DNA of 36,913 nt, from the NCBI GenBank assembly GCA_045546175.1, contig JAZQCI010000093.1, positions 1 through 36,913 on the forward strand, given 5' to 3'. The notes beneath the pieces are model-generated. The model did no database searches. It was given only the letters and a program-made list of their open reading frames with translations, and was not told the DNA's origin. The translations under genes were made by a program, and so were the position numbers. The stretch is from CAG-791 sp045546175. GTDB taxonomy: Bacteria > Bacillota > Clostridia > Lachnospirales > Lachnospiraceae. Below, piece after piece: positions 31,579 to 36,913 of the stretch; the stretch's first letter is position 1; each line of letters starts with the position of its first letter.

Positions 31579-31746
31579 ATGAAATTAGACAGGCTCGTTA
31601 ACCTTGATGAGATGGACATGCCCGGACACACAAAGATCAGGGCGGCGCTGGAAAAATGGCAGAAGGAACACCCGATCAATGAGCTCAGGATAGGTGAAAC
31701 AGATGATTTTTACCTGAAGCTGGTTCGGAAGGAGGAAAAGAAGTAA
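31579..31746 (+). CDS. Small early protein of unknown function
   Basis: A 55-residue protein (MKLDRLVNLDEMDMPGHTKI, then a helix and DDFYLKLVRKEEKK). The ATG at 31579 has GGAGACGGAG upstream. The stop overlaps the next ATG (TAATG), coupling it to the MazG-like gene. Function unknown. Confidence 0.65.
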   Translation: MKLDRLVNLDEMDMPGHTKIRAALEKWQKEHPINELRIGETDDFYLKLVRKEEKK

Positions 31747-32120
31747 TGGACTTAATGGAGAAGATCTTCGAAAAGGTTGGTGAACCGGCACTGCTTGAGC
31801 AGCTGGCCGAGGAGTGCGGTGAGCTGGCAATGGCAGCGTTGAAGGTAGGGCACACATCCCAGAAGATGGCCAGGATAGAACGGGGAGAAAATCCCACACC
31901 GAGGACTTTAGAGGAATGCATGGAAGAGTTCCATGAAGAGGCAGCAGATTTGGAAGTCACCCTTGAAGTGATGATGCTGAGCCCATGGGTACAGGTGGAA
32001 CGCATTAACCATTATTATGACGAACACCTGATGAGGTGGCGCGACCGTCTGGGGATCGAGGAGAAGCCGATTGACTGGCACGACATTATGGGAATCGGGA
32101 AGATCCCGGGCAAGGATTGA
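31746..32120 (+). CDS. MazG-like nucleotide pyrophosphohydrolase
   Basis: A 124-residue all-alpha NTP pyrophosphohydrolase-like protein. LAEECGELAMAALKV (EExxE at 22-26) and EECMEEFHEEAADLEV (ExxD at 65-68) form the metal-binding pattern of MazG/dUTPase-type enzymes. These hydrolyse nucleoside triphosphates, or in some phages alarmone-related nucleotides, to monophosphates. Substrate cannot be told from sequence. The spacing between the two motifs fits the family. Confidence 0.82.
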   Translation: MDLMEKIFEKVGEPALLEQLAEECGELAMAALKVGHTSQKMARIERGENPTPRTLEECMEEFHEEAADLEVTLEVMMLSPWVQVERINHYYDEHLMRWRDRLGIEEKPIDWHDIMGIGKIPGKD

Positions 32121-32137
32121 ATTAGGGAGATGAGAAT

Positions 32138-32383
32138 TTGAGTAAATGCAGATCATGCGGAGCTGAGATCATCTGGATCCGAATGGCTTCCGGAAAGAAG
32201 ATGCCCGTCGATGCCAAACCGGTAACGTACTGGGCAAGGATGGGCGGAACCGAGAAGATAGTCACGCCAAACGGCGAAGTGGTAAGCTGTGAGTTTCAGG
32301 GCGAGGATAAAGACGCGACAGGGATAGGCTATAAATCTCATTTCTCGACATGCCCTTACGCGGACAGACACAGGAGAAGGTAA
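32138..32383 (+). CDS. Zinc-ribbon protein
   Basis: An 81-residue protein with CRSCGAEIIWIRMASGKKMP, VDAKPVTYW and a late STCPYADRHRRR. It is a common clostridial phage protein with a CxxC knuckle and a third Cys near the end. TTG start with AGGGAG eight bases upstream. Function unknown. Confidence 0.7.
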   Translation: MSKCRSCGAEIIWIRMASGKKMPVDAKPVTYWARMGGTEKIVTPNGEVVSCEFQGEDKDATGIGYKSHFSTCPYADRHRRR

Positions 32384-32396
32384 AGGGAGGGCAGTG

Positions 32397-33059
32397 ATGG
32401 CGATAAAACCGATTGAAGAGATCCCCCTGTCACCTTCCGATAAACGAAGATCCTATCGTGAGCAGATTCGGGAAGACATTAAGAGCGCGATCAGCCAAAA
32501 GATCGATAAGTTCGAGTTTGAAGGGGATTATAACTGGAAATACCTCGCTCAGTACGCCAGGGAAGAAGCAGACATGATCTGGCGTAAGACATACGGTGAT
32601 CTGATCAGGAAAAAGAAGGAGGCAGCAGGCCTTAATGACGGTCACTATTATGTCGGCGGGTTACCTTCCTTCAAACTGAAAGGTCAGTATATCAAGATCA
32701 GCTCTGTAAAGATGCCTGACAGGAATCATGTATACTGCAGCATTGATTTTGATGCTCCTGAGAAATTGACAGATCAGGCAATAAAGGAAATGCTGGAGGA
32801 CAAGGCAGAAGAGGAAAGAAAAGCGGCAGAGACAACGGAAAAGGCGAAAAACAAAGATCTTACCGCAAAGATCAAAGACCTGGAGTTCTCCCATCGAACC
32901 AGAACTGTACTGCTGAGAGCCGGCGTGAACACTATGGCCGATCTGCAGGGCAGGAGCAGGGAAAGTATCAATAAGATTCGTAACATGGGCCCGAAAGGAA
33001 CACAGGAAACGATCGACATGATGGAGCGATTCGGGATTAAACCGACAGGAGAGGATTAA
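32397..33059 (+). CDS. Protein with RNA polymerase alpha-CTD-like domain
   Basis: A 220-residue protein. The N-terminal 135 residues are unassigned (KYLAQYAREEADMIWRKTYG, YYVGGLPSFKLKGQYIKIS), a charged linker spans about 135-157, and residues 158-214 resemble the C-terminal domain of the RNA polymerase alpha subunit (DLEFSHRTRTVLLRAGVNTM, INKIRNMGPKGTQETIDMME). Compared with E. coli alpha, the DNA-contact R265, G296 and K298 correspond to R167, G198 and K200. N268 and S299 are not kept. It may dock on promoters or activators and so redirect host transcription. The ATG at 32397 is chosen over GTG 32394 by ribosome-site spacing. Confidence 0.78.
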   Translation: MAIKPIEEIPLSPSDKRRSYREQIREDIKSAISQKIDKFEFEGDYNWKYLAQYAREEADMIWRKTYGDLIRKKKEAAGLNDGHYYVGGLPSFKLKGQYIKISSVKMPDRNHVYCSIDFDAPEKLTDQAIKEMLEDKAEEERKAAETTEKAKNKDLTAKIKDLEFSHRTRTVLLRAGVNTMADLQGRSRESINKIRNMGPKGTQETIDMMERFGIKPTGED

Positions 33060-33301
33060 TGAGCAGCATAGACAAATTGGACAAGAAAAAGTTCGCCAGG
33101 AACCTTAATAACGCTCTGGTAAAGAAAGATTGGTCCCAGAGTGACCTGGCACGGGCAATCGGCATTGATGTTGCCAATGTCAACGCCTATGTCAATGCGA
33201 AGTGCTTCCCTCATGTAGCGGTGCTTTGGCAAATGGCAAAGGCATTCGGGACGACGATAGAAGAGCTTATAGATGGAGCTATAGAAGAAGAGGAAGGTTA
33301 G
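33059..33301 (+). CDS. XRE-family HTH regulator
   Basis: An 80-residue single-domain regulator. WSQSDLARAIGIDVANVNAY (about 29-48) is the helix-turn-helix, followed by LWQMAKAFGTTIEELIDGAI typical of XRE proteins. The ATG overlaps the stop of the alpha-CTD-like gene, so the two are co-translated. Target unknown; a mid-operon regulator of early or late genes is likely. Confidence 0.85.
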   Translation: MSSIDKLDKKKFARNLNNALVKKDWSQSDLARAIGIDVANVNAYVNAKCFPHVAVLWQMAKAFGTTIEELIDGAIEEEEG

Positions 33302-33303
33302 AA

Positions 33304-33786
33304 ATGGACAAGATAAAAATAGTAAGAAACACAAACGGAGATACAAGGGTTGCTCAAGAAGTGCCGACTATTAAAGCCTTTGGAGAAAGCAATATAATGC
33401 ACCATGAAGATGTAAAGAGTATGATGGCTAATATTGCAAAAGACATAAGAGAAAGAGGCATATGGCACGATATCACAAAACTTGAGGAGCCTAATAAAAG
33501 CCTTTTCTACAGAGAACTTTGCGCGACCATCGAGGGAAAGATGGACTTCGAGGCTGAAAGTGAATGGTATAAACGTCATTGTGAGCTTGAACGCCACCAC
33601 TTGAATAAAAAATGCCCTGATGATGTGAATCTTATTGATGTCCTGGAAATGATCTGTGATTGTGTGTGCGCAGGACTTGCAAGAACAGGGAATTTCCGGC
33701 CTGTTGAAATACCATCCGAGATATTGCAGAAAGCCGTAGAAAACACTGCCAAAATGTGTGTTAAAGCGGTGGAACTGGTTGATTGA
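33304..33786 (+). CDS. DUF5662-like protein
   Basis: A 160-residue protein. The regions IRERGIWHDITKLEEPNKS, WYKRHCELERHHLNK and NLIDVLEMICDCVCAG match the DUF5662 family, phage proteins with conserved His/Asp that may bind metal as in HD-type hydrolases. The ATG at 33304 lies three bases after the previous stop. Base composition is clearly more AT-rich than neighbours up to about 34170, so this block may be a recent arrival. Confidence 0.75.
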   Translation: MDKIKIVRNTNGDTRVAQEVPTIKAFGESNIMHHEDVKSMMANIAKDIRERGIWHDITKLEEPNKSLFYRELCATIEGKMDFEAESEWYKRHCELERHHLNKKCPDDVNLIDVLEMICDCVCAGLARTGNFRPVEIPSEILQKAVENTAKMCVKAVELVD

Positions 33787-33797
33787 GAGGTGAGTGG

Positions 33798-34241
33798 GTG
33801 TACCAAAATCTGGAACATAAAAAAGTAACGGCAAAGAAAGATCACGTTTGTGATTTTTGCGGCCGGACAATCCACAAAAGCGAAAAATACGATTATTCCC
33901 GTTTCATTTTTGATGGTGATTTTTATGAGTGGCGTTGTCATCTCGCTTGTGACAGAGTAGCATCTGCCATCTGGGATTATGTTGACCCCTATGAGGGTAT
34001 GAGCGATCAGGAGTTTACAGATGGGTGCCAAGAAATCTGTCAACGGTTCATTTGTCCTGAATGTCCCCGATGGAATAAGGAATATGATGACTGTGAAGAT
34101 GACGAAACATATTGCATAGACAGAATGGACGAGTTTTTTGAGACTCATGAACTGTATAGGGAAGGGAGACAAGGATGGTATGAAGGCTGGAAGGTCAAAA
34201 AGAAGGGGAAGGATGAAAAGGGGGGAGCTCTGACAAAATGA
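33798..34241 (+). CDS. Zinc-binding early protein
   Basis: A 147-residue acidic, Cys-rich protein with HVCDFCGRTIHKSEKYDYSR and a second Cys cluster FICPECPRWNKEYDDCED. The GTG at 33798 has AGAGGTGAG just upstream; a TTG at 33783 in the same frame, overlapping the previous stop, is the alternative. AT-rich like the gene before it. Function unknown. Confidence 0.65.
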   Translation: MYQNLEHKKVTAKKDHVCDFCGRTIHKSEKYDYSRFIFDGDFYEWRCHLACDRVASAIWDYVDPYEGMSDQEFTDGCQEICQRFICPECPRWNKEYDDCEDDETYCIDRMDEFFETHELYREGRQGWYEGWKVKKKGKDEKGGALTK

Positions 34242-34459
34242 TGCCGAGGCTTTGGAAGTATGTGATCGAGGACGGAAAACTGTATGCGGTTTGTCCTGAT
34301 TGTAAGCGCAGAATGATCATGTTCGCTTCCTGGGAATCAAACCCATACCATAAATGCCCGTTCTGCTGGACCATGCGTGAACTCTATGCAGGTTGGTATA
34401 AGCGATGGAGGGAAAAGGCGTATGGAAAGCAGAAAAGGCAGGAGAGGACAGAAGAATGA
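34238..34459 (+). CDS. Zinc-ribbon protein
   Basis: A 73-residue protein with two CxxC knuckles (YAVCPDCKRRM and HKCPFCWTM) and a basic C-terminus. It starts in an ATGA overlap with the previous stop and ends in overlap with the next start. Probably nucleic acid or protein binding; unknown role. Confidence 0.7.
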   Translation: MMPRLWKYVIEDGKLYAVCPDCKRRMIMFASWESNPYHKCPFCWTMRELYAGWYKRWREKAYGKQKRQERTEE

Positions 34460-34803
34460 GAGCACTTAAATATATCAGGAGATCGGGAGCGATCCGTGTT
34501 ATTTCCGCCACGGTAAACGGCGGTAAGGGAGAGATAACAATCGGCAGGTGGGCCGGCACTGTCATATGGAACACTAACGAACGCGGCTGGGAGCACGTGA
34601 GTGTATGCCCGTATGATCTCCGCATTACGCCAAGCTGGGATGATATGTGCCGCATCAAAGATATCTTCTGGAAAGAAGAGGAAGCCGTGATACAGATACA
34701 CCCGCCAAAAAGCAAGTACGTGAATATAATGCCGAACTGCCTTCACCTGAGAAGACCGGTAGGCGGTATCAGAAATATGGATCCGGAATGGGATGAGGTG
34801 TAA
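34456..34803 (+). CDS. DUF7694-like protein
   Basis: A 115-residue protein. GWEHVSVCPYDLRITPSWDD, MCRIKDIFWKEEEAVIQIHP and NIMPNCLHLRRP are the conserved pattern of a small phage family (DUF7694-like) of unknown function. The ATG at 34456 overlaps the previous stop (ATGA). Confidence 0.75.
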   Translation: MRALKYIRRSGAIRVISATVNGGKGEITIGRWAGTVIWNTNERGWEHVSVCPYDLRITPSWDDMCRIKDIFWKEEEAVIQIHPPKSKYVNIMPNCLHLRRPVGGIRNMDPEWDEV

Positions 34804-34825
34804 ATGTAAGAGGAGGGAGGAGGAT

Positions 34826-34903
34826 ATGAGTAAAATGACATGGTTTGGGTTTTTATGGCGGCTGGGTATTTTTGTACTCGGAGTGAATGCGGAGTATTTC
34901 TGA
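34826..34903 (+). CDS. 25-residue membrane peptide, possibly front of a broken gene
   Basis: MSKMTWFGFLWRLGIFVLGV plus five residues, preceded by AGGAGGGAGGAGG, one of the strongest ribosome sites here. It is one membrane span that stops abruptly at 34901. The adjoining frame continues with a membrane-like stretch and an acidic tail, so the gene may carry a frameshift (see 34840-35007). Confidence 0.5.
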   Translation: MSKMTWFGFLWRLGIFVLGVNAEYF

Positions 34904-35007
34904 CTGCACTCATTGCGACAGGTCACAGGGAGGATTTTGAGGAAGATGAACGGAAAGACCTCACTCAGGCAGGAAGCGAGTCGAAGGACGAAGATCCGAC
35001 AGAGTAG
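34840..35007 (+). pseudogene. Second half of a frameshifted small membrane protein
   Basis: A 55-codon frame in the -1 phase relative to 34826-34903: a hydrophobic part (CGVFLTALIATGH) then EDFEEDERKDLTQAGSESKD and a stop. It has no ribosome site near its own ATG at 34840. Joined to the peptide at 34826 by a slip near 34885-34900 it gives a normal-looking small membrane protein with an acidic tail. Could be a mutation, a sequencing error or true recoding. Confidence 0.45.
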
Positions 35008-35008
35008 A

Positions 35009-35107
35009 ATGTTTTATAACTTCTGCAGATGCTGCGGGATCCCCATGAGCACTCGGCTAAATTATTGTCCGATGTGCTATAAGCAGGTAAGGGAGGATAA
35101 TCACTGA
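35009..35107 (+). CDS. Very small zinc-ribbon protein
   Basis: A 32-residue protein: MFYNFCRCCGIPMSTRLNYC then PMCYKQVREDNH, with CxxC pairs at both ends, enough for one zinc ribbon. It starts one base after the stop of the preceding frame and its stop overlaps the next ATG. A longer reading from 34946 is possible but would overlap the acidic frame. A diverged copy of its second half lies at 35509-35580. Confidence 0.5.
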   Translation: MFYNFCRCCGIPMSTRLNYCPMCYKQVREDNH

Positions 35108-35502
35108 TGGATGACAGAACCACGGAAGATCTTTTTCCTGAGGACACGAAAAAGATTGAGGATGGTACCGACACAAATGTCGGCAGCGAATCCGATGAGC
35201 TGGTAAGCAGACGGGCAGTAATTAAATCTGTCACGCAAGAATATAACAGGCGTAGAACTGGAGATGGATTGAAACTCGCATGGATTGAAAAGGCGATAAA
35301 CGAAACACCGGCAGCACAGCCAGAACGCAAGGCGGGGGAATGGATATACAAACACGAGAACGGCGTTGATTCGTGGGAATGCTCAGAATGCGGTTACCGT
35401 GAGAACATTAAAGACGGTGGGATACATCAGTTTTGCAGTGCTTGCGGAACGCTGATGAAGAAAGCTTATGGAGTGTACGCCAATGAATGGCTTGGGTTAT
35501 GA
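35107..35502 (+). CDS. Early protein with C-terminal zinc ribbon
   Basis: A 131-residue protein: acidic N-terminus, helix SRRAVIKSVTQEYNRRRTGD, a motif AWIEKAINETPAAQPERKAG and a zinc ribbon (WECSECGYRE, FCSACGTLM). This composite is common in gut phages of Bacillota. Function unknown. The ATG overlaps the previous stop (TGATG). Confidence 0.75.
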   Translation: MDDRTTEDLFPEDTKKIEDGTDTNVGSESDELVSRRAVIKSVTQEYNRRRTGDGLKLAWIEKAINETPAAQPERKAGEWIYKHENGVDSWECSECGYRENIKDGGIHQFCSACGTLMKKAYGVYANEWLGL

Positions 35503-35508
35503 AGGACG

Positions 35509-35580
35509 GTGCACGAATCGCTCAATTACTGCCCGATATGCCACAAACGCATTAATAAGGAGGACGAACACAATGGATGA
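35509..35580 (+). pseudogene. Decayed copy of the small zinc-ribbon gene
   Basis: The frame ESLNYCPICHKRINKEDEHN resembles RLNYCPMCYKQVREDNH of the gene at 35009-35107, but its front CxxC half is missing. Both stand directly before a gene starting MDDRT or MDERT, so a segment has been duplicated and this copy has decayed. Confidence 0.55.
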
Positions 35581-35740
35581 GAGAACCTGTGAAACCTGTA
35601 AGCATGAGGAAAAAGGCTCGAATCAATCCCCATGTTGGAACTGCGATGTAGAGACAGCAAACGGATGGGAACAGAAGGATCCTGACGAATATGTGAAAGA
35701 AGTGTTCCAGAGGAGATATGACAAGGGAGCCAAAACATGA
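35573..35740 (+). CDS. Small zinc-ribbon protein
   Basis: A 55-residue protein: MDERTCETCKHEEKGSNQSP, CWNCDVETANGW and a helix. Two CxxC pairs suggest one bound zinc. The ATG at 35573 follows AAGGAGG by eight bases. Its stop overlaps the next ATG. Function unknown. Confidence 0.7.
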   Translation: MDERTCETCKHEEKGSNQSPCWNCDVETANGWEQKDPDEYVKEVFQRRYDKGAKT

Positions 35741-35880
35741 GCACGGGTGAAGCATTAAGTGTCCTGAGGGATATGAAAGAAATCTGCGACCAGTGTAAAT
35801 CCACCAAATGGAGCGATGCGCTTGAACAGGCTATCGAGGCACTGGAACTGATCGATATGATGGAGGATGATGCAAAGTGA
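35737..35880 (+). CDS. Small helical early protein
   Basis: A 47-residue protein (MSTGEALSVLRDMKEICDQC, then WSDALEQAIEALELIDMM) in ATGA overlap with the previous stop. Two amphipathic helices. Unknown function. Confidence 0.65.
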   Translation: MSTGEALSVLRDMKEICDQCKSTKWSDALEQAIEALELIDMMEDDAK

Positions 35881-35881
35881 T

Positions 35882-36016
35882 ATGGGGAAGGATAAAGAAA
35901 AGCGGATCCTGTCAGTCCTCTCTCTGTGGTGCCTGGAAAGATATACAGATCATGAAGCCATTACATTGATCTATAAAATCATGACGGAGGGAGAAAAAGA
36001 GGATGAACAGCGCTGA
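35882..36016 (+). CDS. Small protein before the late regulator
   Basis: A 44-residue protein (MGKDKEKRILSVLSLWCLER, YTDHEAITLIYKIMTEGEKE) ending 14 bases inside the sigma-like gene. No strong ribosome site; expression may depend on coupling to the previous gene. Unknown function. Confidence 0.5.
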   Translation: MGKDKEKRILSVLSLWCLERYTDHEAITLIYKIMTEGEKEDEQR

Positions 36017-36425
36017 TGCTAAGATGTATCTCCGCCAGATAAAAGATGGCGAGTCGGCAGCAGGCCGCCTGGAAGACCGGCTTGCTACGATCAATGCAGA
36101 GATGGCCGGCATCAAAGGTCTGACCTATGACAAAGAGGCAGTGCATTCGATCCCTATATCTGACAGGCTCACAGAGCTTATGATCAAATATGAGGATACT
36201 GCGGAAGAACTTTGGGCGCTTAAAGAGGAGCTGCTGGAGAGAAGGACAACGATCTGCGAGGAGATAGAACAGCTGGAGGATGAGAGACAGAGGCAGGTTC
36301 TCTATTATTTGTACGTCAAGCATATGTCGTGGGATGAAGTGGCAAAGGCCATGGGGTATTCCCGCAGATGGGTCGAACACATTCACGGCCATGCGCTTCT
36401 TGAATTCGCGAAAAGAGTTCGTTGA
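36003..36425 (+). CDS. Sigma region 4-like late transcription regulator
   Basis: A 140-residue protein: an N-terminal coiled coil (YLRQIKDGESAAGRLEDRLA, LMIKYEDTAEELWALKEELL) and a C-terminal sigma-70 region 4-like helix-turn-helix (about 97-138: QVLYYLYVKHMSWDEVAKAM, GYSRRWVEHIHGHALLEFAK). This layout is that of DUF1492/ArpU/RinA-type activators of late genes in Gram-positive phages. It is the last gene of the early operon, and a promoter overlaps its stop codon, so it probably switches on the HNH-terminase-structural operon. Confidence 0.85.
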   Translation: MNSADAKMYLRQIKDGESAAGRLEDRLATINAEMAGIKGLTYDKEAVHSIPISDRLTELMIKYEDTAEELWALKEELLERRTTICEEIEQLEDERQRQVLYYLYVKHMSWDEVAKAMGYSRRWVEHIHGHALLEFAKRVR

Positions 36426-36451
36426 AGTTCGTATTCTTCTCATGATATTAT
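36416..36451 (+). promoter_or_regulatory. Late promoter with 10-bp-spaced repeats
   Basis: TTGAAG (36422-36427), 18-bp spacer, TATTAT (36446-36451) with an extended TGA before it. AGTTCGT occurs at 36416-36422 and again at 36426-36432, one helix turn apart, over the -35 region, with a related AATTCGC at 36404-36410. These are likely binding sites of the sigma-like activator encoded just upstream. Confidence 0.7.
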
Positions 36452-36469
36452 TATGCTGACAAATGATAC

Positions 36470-36508
36470 AGAGGCACGGGAACGATTGTTTCCGGCCTCT
36501 TTTTCTTT
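36470..36508 (+). terminator. Strong terminator just after the late promoter
   Basis: AGAGGC-CGGGAAC pairs with GTTTCCG-GCCTCT (36470-36483 with 36488-36500), 13 bp with one bulged A and a GATT loop, followed by TTTTTCTTT. It ends the early operon, but it also lies about 12 bases after the predicted late transcription start. Confidence 0.92.
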
Positions 36509-36540
36509 GACCCCATACGCAAATCGGGAGGCTGATTCGA

Positions 36541-36867
36541 TTGGGCTCAAACGTGCGATACAAGAATGGCAACAGGAGAAGGAAGCTCAGAGCAAGGATG
36601 AAAGCAATAGGAGCTCCTTGCGCGATCTGCGGCAAACCCATCAGGTATGATGAGCCGTCCGACTCGGAACACCCCCTCTCATTTGTGATCGACGAAATCC
36701 ATCCCGTTTCCAGATATAAAGAGTTCGGCTACAGCTCAGCGACTGAAGCAGCTCTTGACTGGAATAATGTTCAAGCTTGTCATTATATGTGCAATCAGAT
36801 GAAAAGTAACAGAACAATGGAAGAAATGAGGCGGAGAACCGACTACCAGCTGGATGGGAAATGGTGA
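36541..36867 (+). CDS. HNH endonuclease (packaging-associated)
   Basis: A 108-residue HNH nuclease. Zinc-binding CAICGKPI (about 27-34) and CHYMC (about 80-84) flank the nuclease motif with the HNH-type histidines (LSFVIDEIHPVSRYKE, LDWNNVQACH). It is a partner of the terminase in HK97-like cos phages, where it helps cut cos; in the circular genome it lies just before the terminase small subunit. TTG start at 36541 with GGGAGG about ten bases upstream. Confidence 0.9.
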   Translation: MGSNVRYKNGNRRRKLRARMKAIGAPCAICGKPIRYDEPSDSEHPLSFVIDEIHPVSRYKEFGYSSATEAALDWNNVQACHYMCNQMKSNRTMEEMRRRTDYQLDGKW

Positions 36868-36913
36868 TGCGGTCAGCCGGTGGGGAGGGGCCCCCGGGGC
36901 CCCGCTCGGCGAG
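36868..36913. other. cos end region
   Basis: The last 46 bases, together with bases 1-53, form the only gap between the HNH and terminase genes. This half is strikingly GC-rich: the palindrome GGGGCCCC occurs at 36887-36894 and 36896-36903. HNH-terminase order suggests that the window's two ends are the phage cohesive ends. The overhang itself cannot be seen in one linear sequence. Confidence 0.6.

Noticed and set aside
33202..33303. 34-codon upstream extension of the DUF5662-like gene
   Set aside because: It lies within the XRE regulator gene in another frame; the ATG at 33304 starts the conserved protein.
36453..36650. 65-codon frame overlapping the HNH gene
   Set aside because: It crosses the terminator, lacks a ribosome site and overlaps the HNH start in another frame.

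Overview
The window looks like the complete genome of a temperate, long-tailed (siphovirus-like) phage of a low-to-mid-GC Bacillota host. The host is most likely a gut clostridium of the Lachnospiraceae type. Reasons are strong AGGAGG ribosome sites, several TTG/GTG starts, a SleB-type cell-wall hydrolase, BspA-type leucine-rich repeats, PcfJ and AcrIIA9/PcfK-like genes, an r1t-type holin and a LexA/CI-type repressor. The host assignment is inference; the sequence carries no host gene. The left edge lies just before the terminase genes and the right edge just after an HNH endonuclease. This is the usual layout of a cos phage opened at its cohesive ends.

Layout. 54-8065 (+): packaging, head, head-tail joining, tail tube and tail chaperones, with a textbook -1 frameshift site at 7697-7740. 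8055-16053 (+): tape measure, distal tail protein, tail-associated protein, a putative host-recognition block with a BspA-type LRR fibre, and a family 2 glycosyltransferase. 16078-20680 (+): lysis genes (coiled-coil membrane protein, holin, modular endolysin), more virion or accessory proteins including a fibre with three 43-residue repeats, and a C39-like cysteine peptidase next to the attachment region. 20685-20997: terminator and attP region. 20998-22863 (-): integrase and CI-type repressor. 22864-23034: genetic switch with three operators and divergent promoters; a fourth operator lies after the cro-like gene. 23034-36425 (+): early genes, including an early SleB-like hydrolase, YqaJ exonuclease, DUF1064 nuclease, a replication initiator with internal iterons, AcrIIA9/PcfK-like and PcfJ-like proteins, a ParB-like/DUF3850 fusion, a MazG-like pyrophosphohydrolase, a protein with an RNA polymerase alpha-CTD-like domain, many small zinc-ribbon proteins, and finally a sigma region 4-like late regulator. 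36416-36913: a late promoter immediately followed by a terminator, the HNH nuclease and the cos end.

How it works together. CI bound at the three operators would shut PR and tune its own promoter. On induction, PR reads the early operon to the sigma-like protein at its end. That protein is the natural candidate for switching on the promoter overlapping its own stop codon. That promoter reads through the HNH gene and, once the genome is circular, across cos into the terminase and the whole structural and lysis operon. The least explained signals are a 14-bp perfect palindrome present three times, a 4 x 20-bp iteron array after the ParB-like gene, a predicted small RNA between integrase and repressor, the promoter-terminator pair upstream of the HNH gene, and the LRR-fibre/glycosyltransferase pair. 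All function calls are from reading the translated sequence; no database search was run.
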